DNA from: Bacteroidales bacterium
GTDB lineage: Bacteria; Bacteroidota; Bacteroidia; Bacteroidales; UBA932
NCBI GenBank assembly: GCA_017961175.1
Contig: JAGCXV010000034.1
Location: 1-64,000, forward strand
Direction of reading: 5' to 3'
DNA length: 64,000 nucleotides
The notes under the pieces were generated by a model. The model did no database searches. It was given only the letters and a program-made list of their open reading frames with translations, and was not told the DNA's origin. A program made the translations under genes and the position numbers. Below, piece by piece: positions 46,017 through 54,904 of this stretch (its first letter is position 1; each line of letters begins with the position of its first letter).

Positions 46017-46673
46017 ATGTTGCTTCCGTTCTATCAGGAGGGAGTCTTTGAAGCCGGCACGGACGAGGCCGGCAGGGGACCTTTGGCCGGACCTGTCGTT
46101 GCCGCCGCCGTCATCCTTCCTTTAGATGAACCGGACAATCCGCTTTTTACTCATCCGCATCTTACGGACTCCAAGAAACTCACGGAAAAGCAGAGGGAAG
46201 AACTCCGGCCTCTGATTGTGGAACACGCTCTTGCATACGGTATTGCAAGGGTTGAGGCAGACGAGATAGACAGAATCAATATTCTCAACGCTTCTATCCT
46301 TGCGATGCACAAAGCCATCGCCGAGGCCGAGAAAATGCTGAAGAAAAAGAACAGGAAATATCTTCTCCGGCACATTATTTCAGACGGCAACAAGTTCCAT
46401 CCTTACACTTCCGGAATACAGAAGAAAACCATACCCCACAAGACCATCGTGAAGGGAGATGCCACCTACATTTCAATAGCTGCGGCATCCATACTTGCAA
46501 AAACAGAGAGAGACCATATAATGGACTCTCTCTCTGAATCTTATCCTCAATACAACTGGAAGAAAAACAAGGCCTATCCTACAAAAGACCATCGCGATGC
46601 CATCGCCAAATACGGTCCCACTCCTTATCACAGGATGTCTTTCCGCCTGCTTCCCGATCCTACATTGTTTTAG
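46017..46673 (+). CDS. rnhB: Ribonuclease HII
   Basis: 218 residues. It cuts RNA in RNA-DNA hybrids and starts removal of single ribonucleotides from DNA. The two-metal site begins with the DEAGRGPLAGPVVAAAV motif (Asp-Glu near residues 17-18), continues with TDSKKLTEKQR and the third acidic position in the ILAKTERDHIMD helix. Length is standard. One base separates it from the previous stop. Its stop is one base from the stop of a convergent lipoprotein gene. Confidence 0.97.
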   Translation: MLLPFYQEGVFEAGTDEAGRGPLAGPVVAAAVILPLDEPDNPLFTHPHLTDSKKLTEKQREELRPLIVEHALAYGIARVEADEIDRINILNASILAMHKAIAEAEKMLKKKNRKYLLRHIISDGNKFHPYTSGIQKKTIPHKTIVKGDATYISIAAASILAKTERDHIMDSLSESYPQYNWKKNKAYPTKDHRDAIAKYGPTPYHRMSFRLLPDPTLF

Positions 46674-46674
46674 C

Positions 46675-47472
46675 CTACAGCGACCTCCATTGGAAGAGGT
46701 TTGCGCTCTGGCCGTCTTGCAGACATCCTCCAACAATTAAAACGGAGTATCTAAAGCCAAGGTCCGGCGTAATGTTTAAGGCAATTTCACCATCGCTCGT
46801 GCCCATTTGAGAGCCGTTCTTGTCAACAACCCTGAATCGGATATATTGATACGTGTCTTTTACTTCAATGCTGAAACTGTCGGTAGCTTCTCCGAAGTTA
46901 AGGGCGTTTCCTATGGTCTGCCAATCGTCATCGTCCTGATAGGCATACTGGAGCCTGACGGTTCCGGAATACTTTGTCGTTGGGTTTTGGAAAAGGAAGT
47001 TTGCAAATTTTACGCGAATAGTCGGACGGATATCTTCCGCTTTTGTCATACGGGAGAAAACCGCAGGTTCTTTTGCCGGATCATAGATCACAAGATGATA
47101 TGTCCCGCCGTTTTCAATATTGCTTATCTTTTTGTCATAAACAGGGATGTTGTTCTTGAAAAGCTTGAGAACCATATCTTTATAGCCGACAAAATACAGG
47201 GGCTGTACGGATCCGTTTACAGCAATGGGGTTAGGCAGGCCACTATACGAGTATAACAATCCTATTTCTTTCCCGGTGGCATACAGGGCATCGTTCACAA
47301 GCATTGAATCCGACACCACGGTCTGTATGGGCACGTCTGGAACAAAATAATGGATCTGGAATTCACAGTAGTCTGGAATCCACGGCTCCGGCGCAGGTGT
47401 TTCATCGTCTTTTGAGCACGAAAAAAGGAACAATGTGGCCAGTGCCGCTGCAAACAATGGAAACTTTTTCAT
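46675..47472 (-). CDS. Lipoprotein of unknown function, DUF4397-like
   Basis: 265 residues starting with a lipoprotein signal (MKKFPLFAAALATLFLFSC; Cys19 acylated) followed by an acidic SKDDETPAPEP linker of the kind that directs lipoproteins towards the surface in Bacteroidota. The mature region is two beta-sandwich-like repeats (FQIHYFVPDVPIQTVV..., VRLQYAYQDDDDWQTIGNAL...), which recalls DUF4397 or other surface-adhesion domains. The family is not secure. It lies 33 bases after the Mrp-type ATPase gene on the same strand. Confidence 0.7.
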   Translation of the reverse strand: MKKFPLFAAALATLFLFSCSKDDETPAPEPWIPDYCEFQIHYFVPDVPIQTVVSDSMLVNDALYATGKEIGLLYSYSGLPNPIAVNGSVQPLYFVGYKDMVLKLFKNNIPVYDKKISNIENGGTYHLVIYDPAKEPAVFSRMTKAEDIRPTIRVKFANFLFQNPTTKYSGTVRLQYAYQDDDDWQTIGNALNFGEATDSFSIEVKDTYQYIRFRVVDKNGSQMGTSDGEIALNITPDLGFRYSVLIVGGCLQDGQSANLFQWRSL

Positions 47473-47505
47473 AACCAGTTGATTTTTGAAAAATTACAGC
47501 AAACA

Positions 47506-48603
47506 CTATGCCGTTAATTGCTGTGCGAGGTTATGGAAGCAGTCTTTTACTATTCCGTCTTCAAGAGTGGCAGGGTGGCCAAAGTCTCCGCCCTCCATGA
47601 TGTTCATCACGATTGGAATCTGGCCAAGAAGCGGAACATTGTATTTGTCGGCCATTGCCTCTCCACCGTTTCTTCCAAAAATGTAATACTTGTGGTCCGG
47701 AAGCTCTTCCGGAGTGAACCAGCTCATGTTTTCAACAATGCCCAGGATCGGAGTGTGGACATCCTTGTTGCGGAACATGTTGATTCCCTTTTCAACATCG
47801 GCGAGAGCTATCTTCTGAGGAGTTGTCACAATGATTGCTCCTGTCAGCGGAATCTCCTGTATCATAGTGATATGGATGTCTCCGGTTCCGGGAGGAAGAT
47901 CTATCAGCAGATAGTCCAGTTCTCCCCACATTACCTCGTATGAAAGCTGCTTGAGAGCTCCGCAAGCCATCGGGCCTCTCCAGATGAGAGCCTGCTCCGG
48001 CTTGGCGAAGTAACCGATACTCATCCACTTTACTCCGTACTTTTCTATCGGAACGATGAGATCCTTTTCCTGTCCGTTTCTTTCCGCTTTTGTAATAGGC
48101 GGAACCTCGTCTTCCGTGCCCGTCATCTTTGGAACGGAAGGTCCGTAGACGTCAGCATCCAGAAGGCCAACCTTGTAGCCCATCTGGCTGAGGGCTATTG
48201 CAAGGTTTACGGCAACGGAAGACTTGCCCACGCCGCCCTTTCCGGAAGCCACTGCTATGATATTCCGGACATTTTCAAGTTCCTGTTTGTCAAGCTCTCC
48301 TCGACCAAGTTCTCCCTTCTTGTGACCGGTCGCGTTCTTTGTGTCCACGAGAACCAGGATTTTGGTCTTTGCATTTGGAAAGGCTCTTTTCAGAGTCCTT
48401 TCGCAGGCTTCCTTAATGGAGTTTGCCATCGGGTCGCTGCGATGGAAAACAAGCCGGAAACTGATAGTTCCGGCATTGTCTTCATCACTGTCTTCCGTCT
48501 GGTATTCGAGATTCTGCACAAGGCTTAATTCTATTACGGAACGTTCATATTCCGGATGGAAAACCGAGTTCAGAGCCTCTTCAATCTCAGATAGTTGAAT
48601 CAT
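47506..48603 (-). CDS. Mrp/NBP35-family Fe-S cluster carrier ATPase
   Basis: 365 residues. An N-terminal MIP18/DUF59-type domain (about 1-90) is followed by a deviant Walker A VASGKGGVGKSSVAVNLA at about 117-134, the switch region GLLDADVYGPSVPKM, and the LLIDLPPGTGDIHIT and ENMSWF motifs. Proteins of this group carry and transfer Fe-S clusters to apo-enzymes. The fumarate reductase Fe-S subunit at the start of the window is one possible client, which is only a guess. It begins 11 bases after the S46 peptidase stop, so they are probably one transcript. Confidence 0.95.
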   Translation of the reverse strand: MIQLSEIEEALNSVFHPEYERSVIELSLVQNLEYQTEDSDEDNAGTISFRLVFHRSDPMANSIKEACERTLKRAFPNAKTKILVLVDTKNATGHKKGELGRGELDKQELENVRNIIAVASGKGGVGKSSVAVNLAIALSQMGYKVGLLDADVYGPSVPKMTGTEDEVPPITKAERNGQEKDLIVPIEKYGVKWMSIGYFAKPEQALIWRGPMACGALKQLSYEVMWGELDYLLIDLPPGTGDIHITMIQEIPLTGAIIVTTPQKIALADVEKGINMFRNKDVHTPILGIVENMSWFTPEELPDHKYYIFGRNGGEAMADKYNVPLLGQIPIVMNIMEGGDFGHPATLEDGIVKDCFHNLAQQLTA

Positions 48604-48614
48604 TATATATGTCT

Positions 48615-50741
48615 TTATTTCTTTATATCCATTTCGTCCAGGAGATATCCCGCGCCACCGAACTTGTCGATGATGAACAGCACGTAGCGGATATCAACAT
48701 TGATACATCTTTGAAGGTTCGGTTCAAAGATAATGTCTCCGCTCATTGCCTCCCAGTTGCCGTCAAAAGCAAGACCTATGAGTTCTCCCTTGGCGTTAAG
48801 CACATCACTTCCGGAGTTTCCGCCGGTGATGTCGTTGTTGGTGAGGAAGCAGCAAGGCATTTCTCCGTTAGGCATGGCATACTGTCCGTAATCCTTTGCA
48901 AGGTAGAGTTCCTTCAGCTTGGCAGGAACGACAAACTCAGGATCATCAGGATTCTCCTTCTGCATAACACCCTCAAGAGTAGTGTAATAGTTGTAGGTAA
49001 CGGCATCCTTTGGAGCATATCCTCCAACCTTTCCGTAGGTGAGTCTCATCGTGAAGTTTGCGTCCGGATAGATAGGGTTGTCACCGTTCATTTCCATAAG
49101 GCCCTTCATATAGGCTTTCTTTGCCTTTGCAAATTCCTCGGAATCCTTGTTTACCTCTTCCATCATAGGACGGTAAGAAGTGGAGAATTCCATAAGATAC
49201 TGGACGGCTGGATCGTTTCTCAAATCAAACGTGGTGTCTGTGAAAGACTTGACGGCCTTTTCCTGATCGGTGAATACGGTGTTGTCGAAAATGTTATCAA
49301 CATACTTGTCGATATCTCCACCGAACTTCTCATCTATTGTCTTGAAGCACTGAGGAATGTATGAAGGCTCGGTGACATTCTCCTTGAAGGTCTTGAGCAG
49401 CACCTTGCTGGTCTTGCGGTCGAGCTCAGGAGAGTAGTCCTTGTAGAAGTTTTCGGTTGATTTCTTGAAGTTCTCGATGTCTTCAGGCTTGCGTACCCTC
49501 ATAGCCCTTGAAGCAGGCTGGAGAACCTCCACGTTGTTGAGGGTTTCCATCAGATATACAAGAGCGGCGTAAGGCTTGCTTCTCTTTGCAACGGCGTTGT
49601 TGATAACCTCGACGCAGTTTCCATATTCTGCCACTCTTGCAGGATCCTGTGCAACCCAATCGTTGAACACCTTTTCTTCCTCAGCCCTTCTTTCTGCGGT
49701 GTTGAGCTTTGCAAAGGTCTCGTTCATTCCGATAGAGTTCTTGCGGTAGTTTGAAGAAGAAGCAAACTTGCTGGCATACTGGATGTTGGTCTTCTGGTCA
49801 GCTCTCATTGCAGCTCTCCAGACATCCTCCTTTGCGGTTCTGGCAACGATCCTAGGCTGGTTGGCGGCATCCCTGCGGTCTATAACCTCCTGGCTTGTCA
49901 GATAACGGTTGGTGCTTCCAGGGAAGCCGATGATCATTGCAAAATCACCAGGCTTGTAACCCTTGAGGGAAACGCTCAGGAACTTCTTCGGAGTGTAAGG
50001 GATGTTGTCTTCTGAATACTCTGCAGGATTGTTGTCCTTGTCTGCATAGATTCTGAAAACGGAGAAATCTCCGGTATGTCTAGGCCACTCCCAGTTATCG
50101 GTCTCACCACCGAACTTTCCGATTGAGGAAGGTGGTGCGCCAACGAAGCGGATATCCTTGAATGTCTTGGAAACCACGATATAATAAGCATTGCCCTCAT
50201 AGAAGGAAACAACCCTTGCGGTAAGATACCTATCATCTCCAACGGCGTCTTTTGTAAGGGAATCGCGGAAGTGACGGAGAAAGTCGTCTCCCTTCTTTCC
50301 GCCCAATTCCTCAGATTTCTTCTCGGCTGCCAGCATAGCGTCGGTAACGTCGATGAACCGGTCAATGAAAGTAACGCTGAGACCTGGAGCAGGAAGTTCC
50401 TGGTCGCGGCTCATTGCCCAGAATCCGTCTCTGAGATAGTCGTGTTCGGTGCTGGAAAGTTTCTGGATGCTGCCGTATCCGCAGTGGTGGTTGGTGAAAA
50501 CCAGGCCCTGGCCGGAAACAACCTCGGCGGTACATCCTCCACCGAAGATCATGATGGCGTCCTTGAGGGAAGAATTGTTGATGTCGTAGATCTGTTTTGC
50601 GGTAAGCTTGCAGCCGTTCTGCTTCATAACTTTGATGTTCATCTTTTCCAGAAGCGGAAGCAGCCACATTCCTTCGTCTGCAGATGCCGAAACAGGAACA
50701 ATCAGCATCAATGCAATGGCTAAGAGTTTGATTTTTTTCAT
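48615..50741 (-). CDS. S46 dipeptidyl peptidase, DPP7 type
   Basis: 708 residues from the MKKIKLLAIALML start, which opens the signal peptide (ending SASA); the longer open frame to 50852 has no signal and overlaps the divergent promoter. Catalytic His is in TNHHCG (H86) and Ser in GGNSGS (S643). The residue 18 positions after that Ser, which sets P1 choice in the family, is Gly (G661 in AFDGNWEAM). Gly is the DPP7 pattern (hydrophobic P1), while DPP11 has Arg (acidic P1). The enzyme should release dipeptides in the periplasm for amino-acid fermentation. It is divergent from glycerate kinase. Confidence 0.93.
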   Translation of the reverse strand: MKKIKLLAIALMLIVPVSASADEGMWLLPLLEKMNIKVMKQNGCKLTAKQIYDINNSSLKDAIMIFGGGCTAEVVSGQGLVFTNHHCGYGSIQKLSSTEHDYLRDGFWAMSRDQELPAPGLSVTFIDRFIDVTDAMLAAEKKSEELGGKKGDDFLRHFRDSLTKDAVGDDRYLTARVVSFYEGNAYYIVVSKTFKDIRFVGAPPSSIGKFGGETDNWEWPRHTGDFSVFRIYADKDNNPAEYSEDNIPYTPKKFLSVSLKGYKPGDFAMIIGFPGSTNRYLTSQEVIDRRDAANQPRIVARTAKEDVWRAAMRADQKTNIQYASKFASSSNYRKNSIGMNETFAKLNTAERRAEEEKVFNDWVAQDPARVAEYGNCVEVINNAVAKRSKPYAALVYLMETLNNVEVLQPASRAMRVRKPEDIENFKKSTENFYKDYSPELDRKTSKVLLKTFKENVTEPSYIPQCFKTIDEKFGGDIDKYVDNIFDNTVFTDQEKAVKSFTDTTFDLRNDPAVQYLMEFSTSYRPMMEEVNKDSEEFAKAKKAYMKGLMEMNGDNPIYPDANFTMRLTYGKVGGYAPKDAVTYNYYTTLEGVMQKENPDDPEFVVPAKLKELYLAKDYGQYAMPNGEMPCCFLTNNDITGGNSGSDVLNAKGELIGLAFDGNWEAMSGDIIFEPNLQRCINVDIRYVLFIIDKFGGAGYLLDEMDIKK

Positions 50742-50758
50742 ATTTGTCAGAATCTGTT

Positions 50759-50766
50759 TAGTTTTG
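50759..50766 (+). promoter_or_regulatory. -7 promoter element of the glycerate kinase gene
   Basis: TAGTTTTG, 27 bases before the ATG at 50794. The divergent DPP7 gene has only a one-mismatch box (minus TACTTTTA at 50780-50787). Confidence 0.4.
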
Positions 50767-50793
50767 TCTTTTGGGATTGTAAAAGTAAGCAAA

Positions 50794-52008
50794 ATGGCAC
50801 TACAAAGCAAAAAGAGGAAACTGCGGATACTGTTGTGTCCGGATAAGTTCAAGGGCGGCCTGAATTCTTTGGAAGTGGCCTCCGCGATAAGAGAGGGCCT
50901 GGAAAAGCGGCTTTCCTCTTCTGCTTGTTTTGAAACGCTGGAAATGGCAGACGGTGGAGACGGAAGCGCTGACCTTTTCGGAAAGGTCCTAGGAGCGGAA
51001 AAAGTGGCTTGCCGGGTGTTCGGTCCGCTTGGAGATGAAATACCGTCTTACTACATGTTGTGTCGGCAGGGAGTGGAACATCCCGTGGCCTTTGTTGAAT
51101 GTGCCAAGGCCTGTGGACTGGCGCTTGTTCCTCCGCCAAAACGGAATCCGCTAGTAACCACAACCTTCGGAGTTGGACAGCTGATCCGTCACGCATTGGA
51201 TGAAGGAGCGCGTACAATTTATATAGGCGTGGGAGGAACATCTTCCAACGACCTTGGCCTTGGAATGCTTCAGGCACTGGGGTTTTCTACCGGACTTCCG
51301 GAAGGGGTCCGCGCCTGCGGAGGAAATATCCGCCAGGCGGGGAAGGTGGAGGATCCTTCGGATAAGGATATTTTCGAAAAGATCAAATCATCCAGGTTTA
51401 TAATAATCAACGACGTGGACAATCCTCTCTGTGGTCCCGACGGGGCGGCGCAGATGTATTCTCCGCAAAAGGGAGCGAGCCGGGAAACGGCTTTGAGACT
51501 GGATGAAGATGCCAGGGAGTTTCTCTCGAGGTGCGGCCGGACATCCTTTTCCAGAGCCGATGCTTCCGCATCATCGATGTTTCCGGGTGCCGGGACGGCT
51601 GGCGGTATGGGCTTTGGCCTGATGCATTTCCTGGGTGCCGAATCTATCGGCGGCTTCCGGTTTTTCGGAGACGTCCTCCAGAACATTTCTTCAAAAATCG
51701 CCGAGGCGGATATAATAATCACCGGGGAGGGAAGTATAGATTCGCAAAGTCTCCAGGGAAAGGTTGTAGGAGGCTTGTGCTCCCGCCTTCTCAAATGTCC
51801 GGGATTTGAAAACAAGCAGCTTTGGTTGTTTTGCGGAAGGAGTCTGTTGAATGGAGGAGAACTGTTCCCGCAAGGTGGAGGACCGGCCGTTAAAGTCTTC
51901 CAACTGGCAGATATAGAGCCTGATATAAAGGTAAGGATGATGCGGGAGTATGACCTGTTGGCAAGCCTGGCCGAAAATGCAGCCAGGGAATTGGGCGCCA
52001 CCCTTTAG
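50794..52008 (+). CDS. Glycerate kinase, GlxK/GarK family
   Basis: 404 residues from MALQSKKRKLRILL; in-frame ATGs further upstream lie in the promoter and inside the divergent gene. Family marks are LCPDKFKGGLNSLEVASAIREGL (N-terminal CPDKFKG loop), EMADGGDGSADLFGKV, the GVGQLIRHALDEGARTIYIGVGGTSSNDLGLGMLQALGF block and DIIITGEGSIDSQSLQGKV near the C-terminus. It phosphorylates D-glycerate to 2-phosphoglycerate and so feeds glycolysis. It is single in this window, and its partner reductases are not adjacent. Confidence 0.93.
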   Translation: MALQSKKRKLRILLCPDKFKGGLNSLEVASAIREGLEKRLSSSACFETLEMADGGDGSADLFGKVLGAEKVACRVFGPLGDEIPSYYMLCRQGVEHPVAFVECAKACGLALVPPPKRNPLVTTTFGVGQLIRHALDEGARTIYIGVGGTSSNDLGLGMLQALGFSTGLPEGVRACGGNIRQAGKVEDPSDKDIFEKIKSSRFIIINDVDNPLCGPDGAAQMYSPQKGASRETALRLDEDAREFLSRCGRTSFSRADASASSMFPGAGTAGGMGFGLMHFLGAESIGGFRFFGDVLQNISSKIAEADIIITGEGSIDSQSLQGKVVGGLCSRLLKCPGFENKQLWLFCGRSLLNGGELFPQGGGPAVKVFQLADIEPDIKVRMMREYDLLASLAENAARELGATL

Positions 52009-52028
52009 GAAGCAGTCGTTTTTTTTCT

Positions 52029-52036
52029 TAAATTTG
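52029..52036 (+). promoter_or_regulatory. -7 promoter element of the EF-G2-like operon
   Basis: TAAATTTG, 40 bases before the EF-G2 start, in the 68-bp gap after glycerate kinase. The short leader is A-rich. Confidence 0.5.
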
Positions 52037-52076
52037 GCGTCTTGAAATTGAAACAAGAAACAAATAATCAATAACA

Positions 52077-54227
52077 ATGAAGACATACGAAACCAAAAAC
52101 GTAAGGAATGTCGTTCTGCTGGGTAGTCCGAAATCTGGAAAGACCACCTTTGTGGAAAGTATGATGTTCGAGGGCAAGGTCATCGACCGCCGTGGCTCTA
52201 TCGAGGCCAAAAACACAATGAGTGACAACACCGAGATAGAGCAGATTTATCAGAGATCGATTTACTCCACACTCCTTTACACGGAGTATCTCGACACCAA
52301 ATTCAACATCATAGACACTCCGGGTTCCGATGACTTTGTTGGCGGAGTTTATTCTGCCTTTACAGTTTGCGACAGCGGTATCGTTCTGGTTAATGCGACC
52401 CAGGGCGTCGAGGTTGGAACCGAGCTTTTCATCCGTCAGGCACAGAAAGCCGGCAAGCCAATCGTTATCGCTGTAAACCAGCTGGATAGCGACAAGGCAG
52501 ACTGGCACCAGGCAATCGAAAGCCTTAAGGGAGTATATGGCGGCAAGATCCTCCAGATACAGTTCCCTGTAGCAGTAGGCGCAGACTTCAACGCTTTCGT
52601 GGACGTTCTCAAGATGAAGATGTACCGCTTCAAGGACGAGAACGGAACCCGTGAGGAGCTTGATATCCCAGCAGACCTTCTGGACGAGGCTCAGACCCTC
52701 CAGCAGGAACTGATCGAGAAGGCCGCCGAGAACGACGAGCAGCTTATGGAGATTTTCTTCGACAAGGGTTCCCTTACCGAGGACGAGATCCGTTCAGGCC
52801 TCAGGGCCGGAATGCTTGCAGACGAGATATTCCCGGTATTCTGCCTCTCCGCAAAGAAAGACATCGGCGTAAAGAGAGTTATGGAGTTTGTAATCAACAC
52901 CCTTCCTAATCCTGGCGAGCACGAGAACGAGCTCAAGGATGGCGGAACCGTTAAGGTTGATTCTGCAGCCCCTACCGCTCTCTATTTCTACAAGACCGCT
53001 CTGGAGCAGCACCTTGGAGATGTTGCTTACTTCAAGGTAATGAGCGGCACCCTTAAGGAGGGTATGGACCTCGTTAACCCTGAGACAGGAGACAAGGAAA
53101 GAGTTTCCATCATCTACGCTGCCGCAGGAAAGAAGAGGGAGAAAGTTTCCGAGATGAAGGCCGGAGATATCGGCTGTACCGTTAAGCTGAAGAGCGTAAA
53201 GGCAGGCCAGACTCTCTGCAACGGTTGCGAGTATGTATTTGCCCCAACCCGCTTCCCTGATCCTAAGTTCCGTACAGCCATCAAGGCTAAGGAGGAGAAG
53301 GATGAGGAGAAACTCGGAGAAATCCTCAACCGTGCTTCAGCAGAGGACCCTACAATCGTTGTAGAGTACTCCAAGGAACTCAAGCAGACCATCCTTTCCG
53401 GACAGGGCGAGCACCACATCAACATCCTTAAGTGGAAGATCAACAACGTGGATAAGCTGGAGATCGAGCTTATGGCTCCGAAGATTCCTTATCGCGAGAC
53501 CATTACCAAGGTTGCAAGAGCAGACTACCGTCACAAGAAGCAGTCCGGTGGAGCCGGCCAGTTCGGTGAGGTTCACCTGCTTATCGAGCCTTACTATGAG
53601 GGCAAGCCTGAGAACAACAAGTTCAAGGTAGACAACCAGGAGATGGTTCTCAACGTAAAGGGAAAGGAGGAATATCCTCTGGAGTGGGGCGGAAAGCTCG
53701 AGTACTACAACTGCGTTGTAGGTGGTGCAATCGACGCCCGCTTTATGCCGGCTATCCTCAAGGGTATCATGGAGAAGATGACCGAAGGTCCTCTTACCGG
53801 CTCATATGCACGCGACATCCGCGTTTATGTTTATGACGGTAAGATGCACCCGGTTGACTCCAATGAGCTCTCCTTCAAGCTTGCCTCAAGAAACGCCTTC
53901 AAGGAGGCCTTCAAGAAGGCAGGTCCAAAGATTATGGAACCTATCTACAATATCGAGGTAATGGTTCCGTCAGATGCTATGGGAGATGTCATGAGTGACC
54001 TCCAGAACCGCCGCGCCCTCATCGAGGGAATGCAGAGCGAGAATGGATTCGAGGTTATCAAGGCCAGGATCCCTCTTGCAGAACTCTACAGATATTCAAC
54101 CACACTCAGCTCCCTGACTTCAGGCCGCGCAACATTCACCCAGAAGTTTGCAGAGTACCAGCAGGTTCCTGCAGACGTTCAGGAGAAGCTGCTTAAGGCT
54201 TACGAAGAGAGCGAAAAGGACGAATAA
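52077..54227 (+). CDS. EF-G2-like elongation factor paralogue with degenerate GTPase centre
   Basis: 716 residues with the whole EF-G layout: G domain (1-270), OB domain II, domain III, domain IV (ADYRHKKQSGGAGQFGEV... YNCVVGGAID) and domain V (VMVPSDAMGDVMSDLQNRRALIEGM). The P-loop is intact (GSPKSGKT, 16-23). In the switch II motif the catalytic His is Ser (DTPGS, 80-84, instead of DTPGH); the switch I RGIT is RSIY (60-63); the G4 motif is NQLD (134-137) instead of NKxD. This is the pattern of the Bacteroides EF-G paralogue known to support translation without GTP hydrolysis. Codon use indicates strong expression. A LolD-like ATPase gene follows with a one-base overlap. Confidence 0.9.
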   Translation: MKTYETKNVRNVVLLGSPKSGKTTFVESMMFEGKVIDRRGSIEAKNTMSDNTEIEQIYQRSIYSTLLYTEYLDTKFNIIDTPGSDDFVGGVYSAFTVCDSGIVLVNATQGVEVGTELFIRQAQKAGKPIVIAVNQLDSDKADWHQAIESLKGVYGGKILQIQFPVAVGADFNAFVDVLKMKMYRFKDENGTREELDIPADLLDEAQTLQQELIEKAAENDEQLMEIFFDKGSLTEDEIRSGLRAGMLADEIFPVFCLSAKKDIGVKRVMEFVINTLPNPGEHENELKDGGTVKVDSAAPTALYFYKTALEQHLGDVAYFKVMSGTLKEGMDLVNPETGDKERVSIIYAAAGKKREKVSEMKAGDIGCTVKLKSVKAGQTLCNGCEYVFAPTRFPDPKFRTAIKAKEEKDEEKLGEILNRASAEDPTIVVEYSKELKQTILSGQGEHHINILKWKINNVDKLEIELMAPKIPYRETITKVARADYRHKKQSGGAGQFGEVHLLIEPYYEGKPENNKFKVDNQEMVLNVKGKEEYPLEWGGKLEYYNCVVGGAIDARFMPAILKGIMEKMTEGPLTGSYARDIRVYVYDGKMHPVDSNELSFKLASRNAFKEAFKKAGPKIMEPIYNIEVMVPSDAMGDVMSDLQNRRALIEGMQSENGFEVIKARIPLAELYRYSTTLSSLTSGRATFTQKFAEYQQVPADVQEKLLKAYEESEKDE

Positions 54228-54904
54228 TGATAATCGAGTGCAAGAACATCACCAAGGCCTTTGGGAATCAGCAGGTTCTCAAAGGCCTTAGTTTTAATGC
54301 CAAGGAGGGTGAGATACTCTCCATCGTCGGAGCCAGCGGTGCCGGAAAAACCACTCTTCTGCAGATTCTGGGAACCATACTTATTCCCGACAGCGGAACG
54401 GTGCTGATAGATTCAACGGATGTTTTCGCCTTGCCGCAGAAGACTCTTTCCGCATTCCGCAACCAGAAGATCGGCTTCGTCTTCCAGTTCCATCATCTGC
54501 TTCCGGAGTTTACGGCGGTGGAGAACGTTATGCTCCCGGCGCTTATCGGAAGATATGAGGGTTCTTCACAAGAGAAACCCACAGACAGGCAGATAAGACT
54601 CCAAGCAGAAGAGATGCTCGCCGAGCTGGGGCTTAAGGGCAAAGAGGACAGCCGCCCGTCGCAGCTGAGCGGTGGAGAGCAGCAGAGGGTTGCCATCGCC
54701 AGGGCGATGATCAACTCCCCGAAGATACTGTTCGCTGACGAGCCAAGCGGAAATCTGGACAGCGCCACCAAGCAGGAGCTCCACGACCTGTTCTTCAGGA
54801 TGAGAGATTCTCACGGCCAGACAATTGTAATCGTAACCCACGACGAAGGCCTGGCTCAGCGATGCGACCGCTGCCTGACTCTCAAAGACGGAGTTTTTGT
54901 CTGA
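54227..54904 (+). CDS. LolD/MacB-type ABC transporter ATPase
   Basis: 225 residues. Walker A GASGAGKTT lies near residues 34-42, the Q-loop FQFHHLLPEFTAVENVMLPALI is of LolD type, the signature is LSGGEQQRVAIARAM, Walker B is KILFADEPSGNLDS and the switch His is VTHD. This ATPase class powers FtsX-fold permeases such as the lipoprotein-release complex. No permease is adjacent; the MacB-type one at 41482 could in principle be a partner. It starts inside the EF-G2 stop (TAATG), and its TGA overlaps the next ATG by one base. Confidence 0.95.
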   Translation: MIIECKNITKAFGNQQVLKGLSFNAKEGEILSIVGASGAGKTTLLQILGTILIPDSGTVLIDSTDVFALPQKTLSAFRNQKIGFVFQFHHLLPEFTAVENVMLPALIGRYEGSSQEKPTDRQIRLQAEEMLAELGLKGKEDSRPSQLSGGEQQRVAIARAMINSPKILFADEPSGNLDSATKQELHDLFFRMRDSHGQTIVIVTHDEGLAQRCDRCLTLKDGVFV

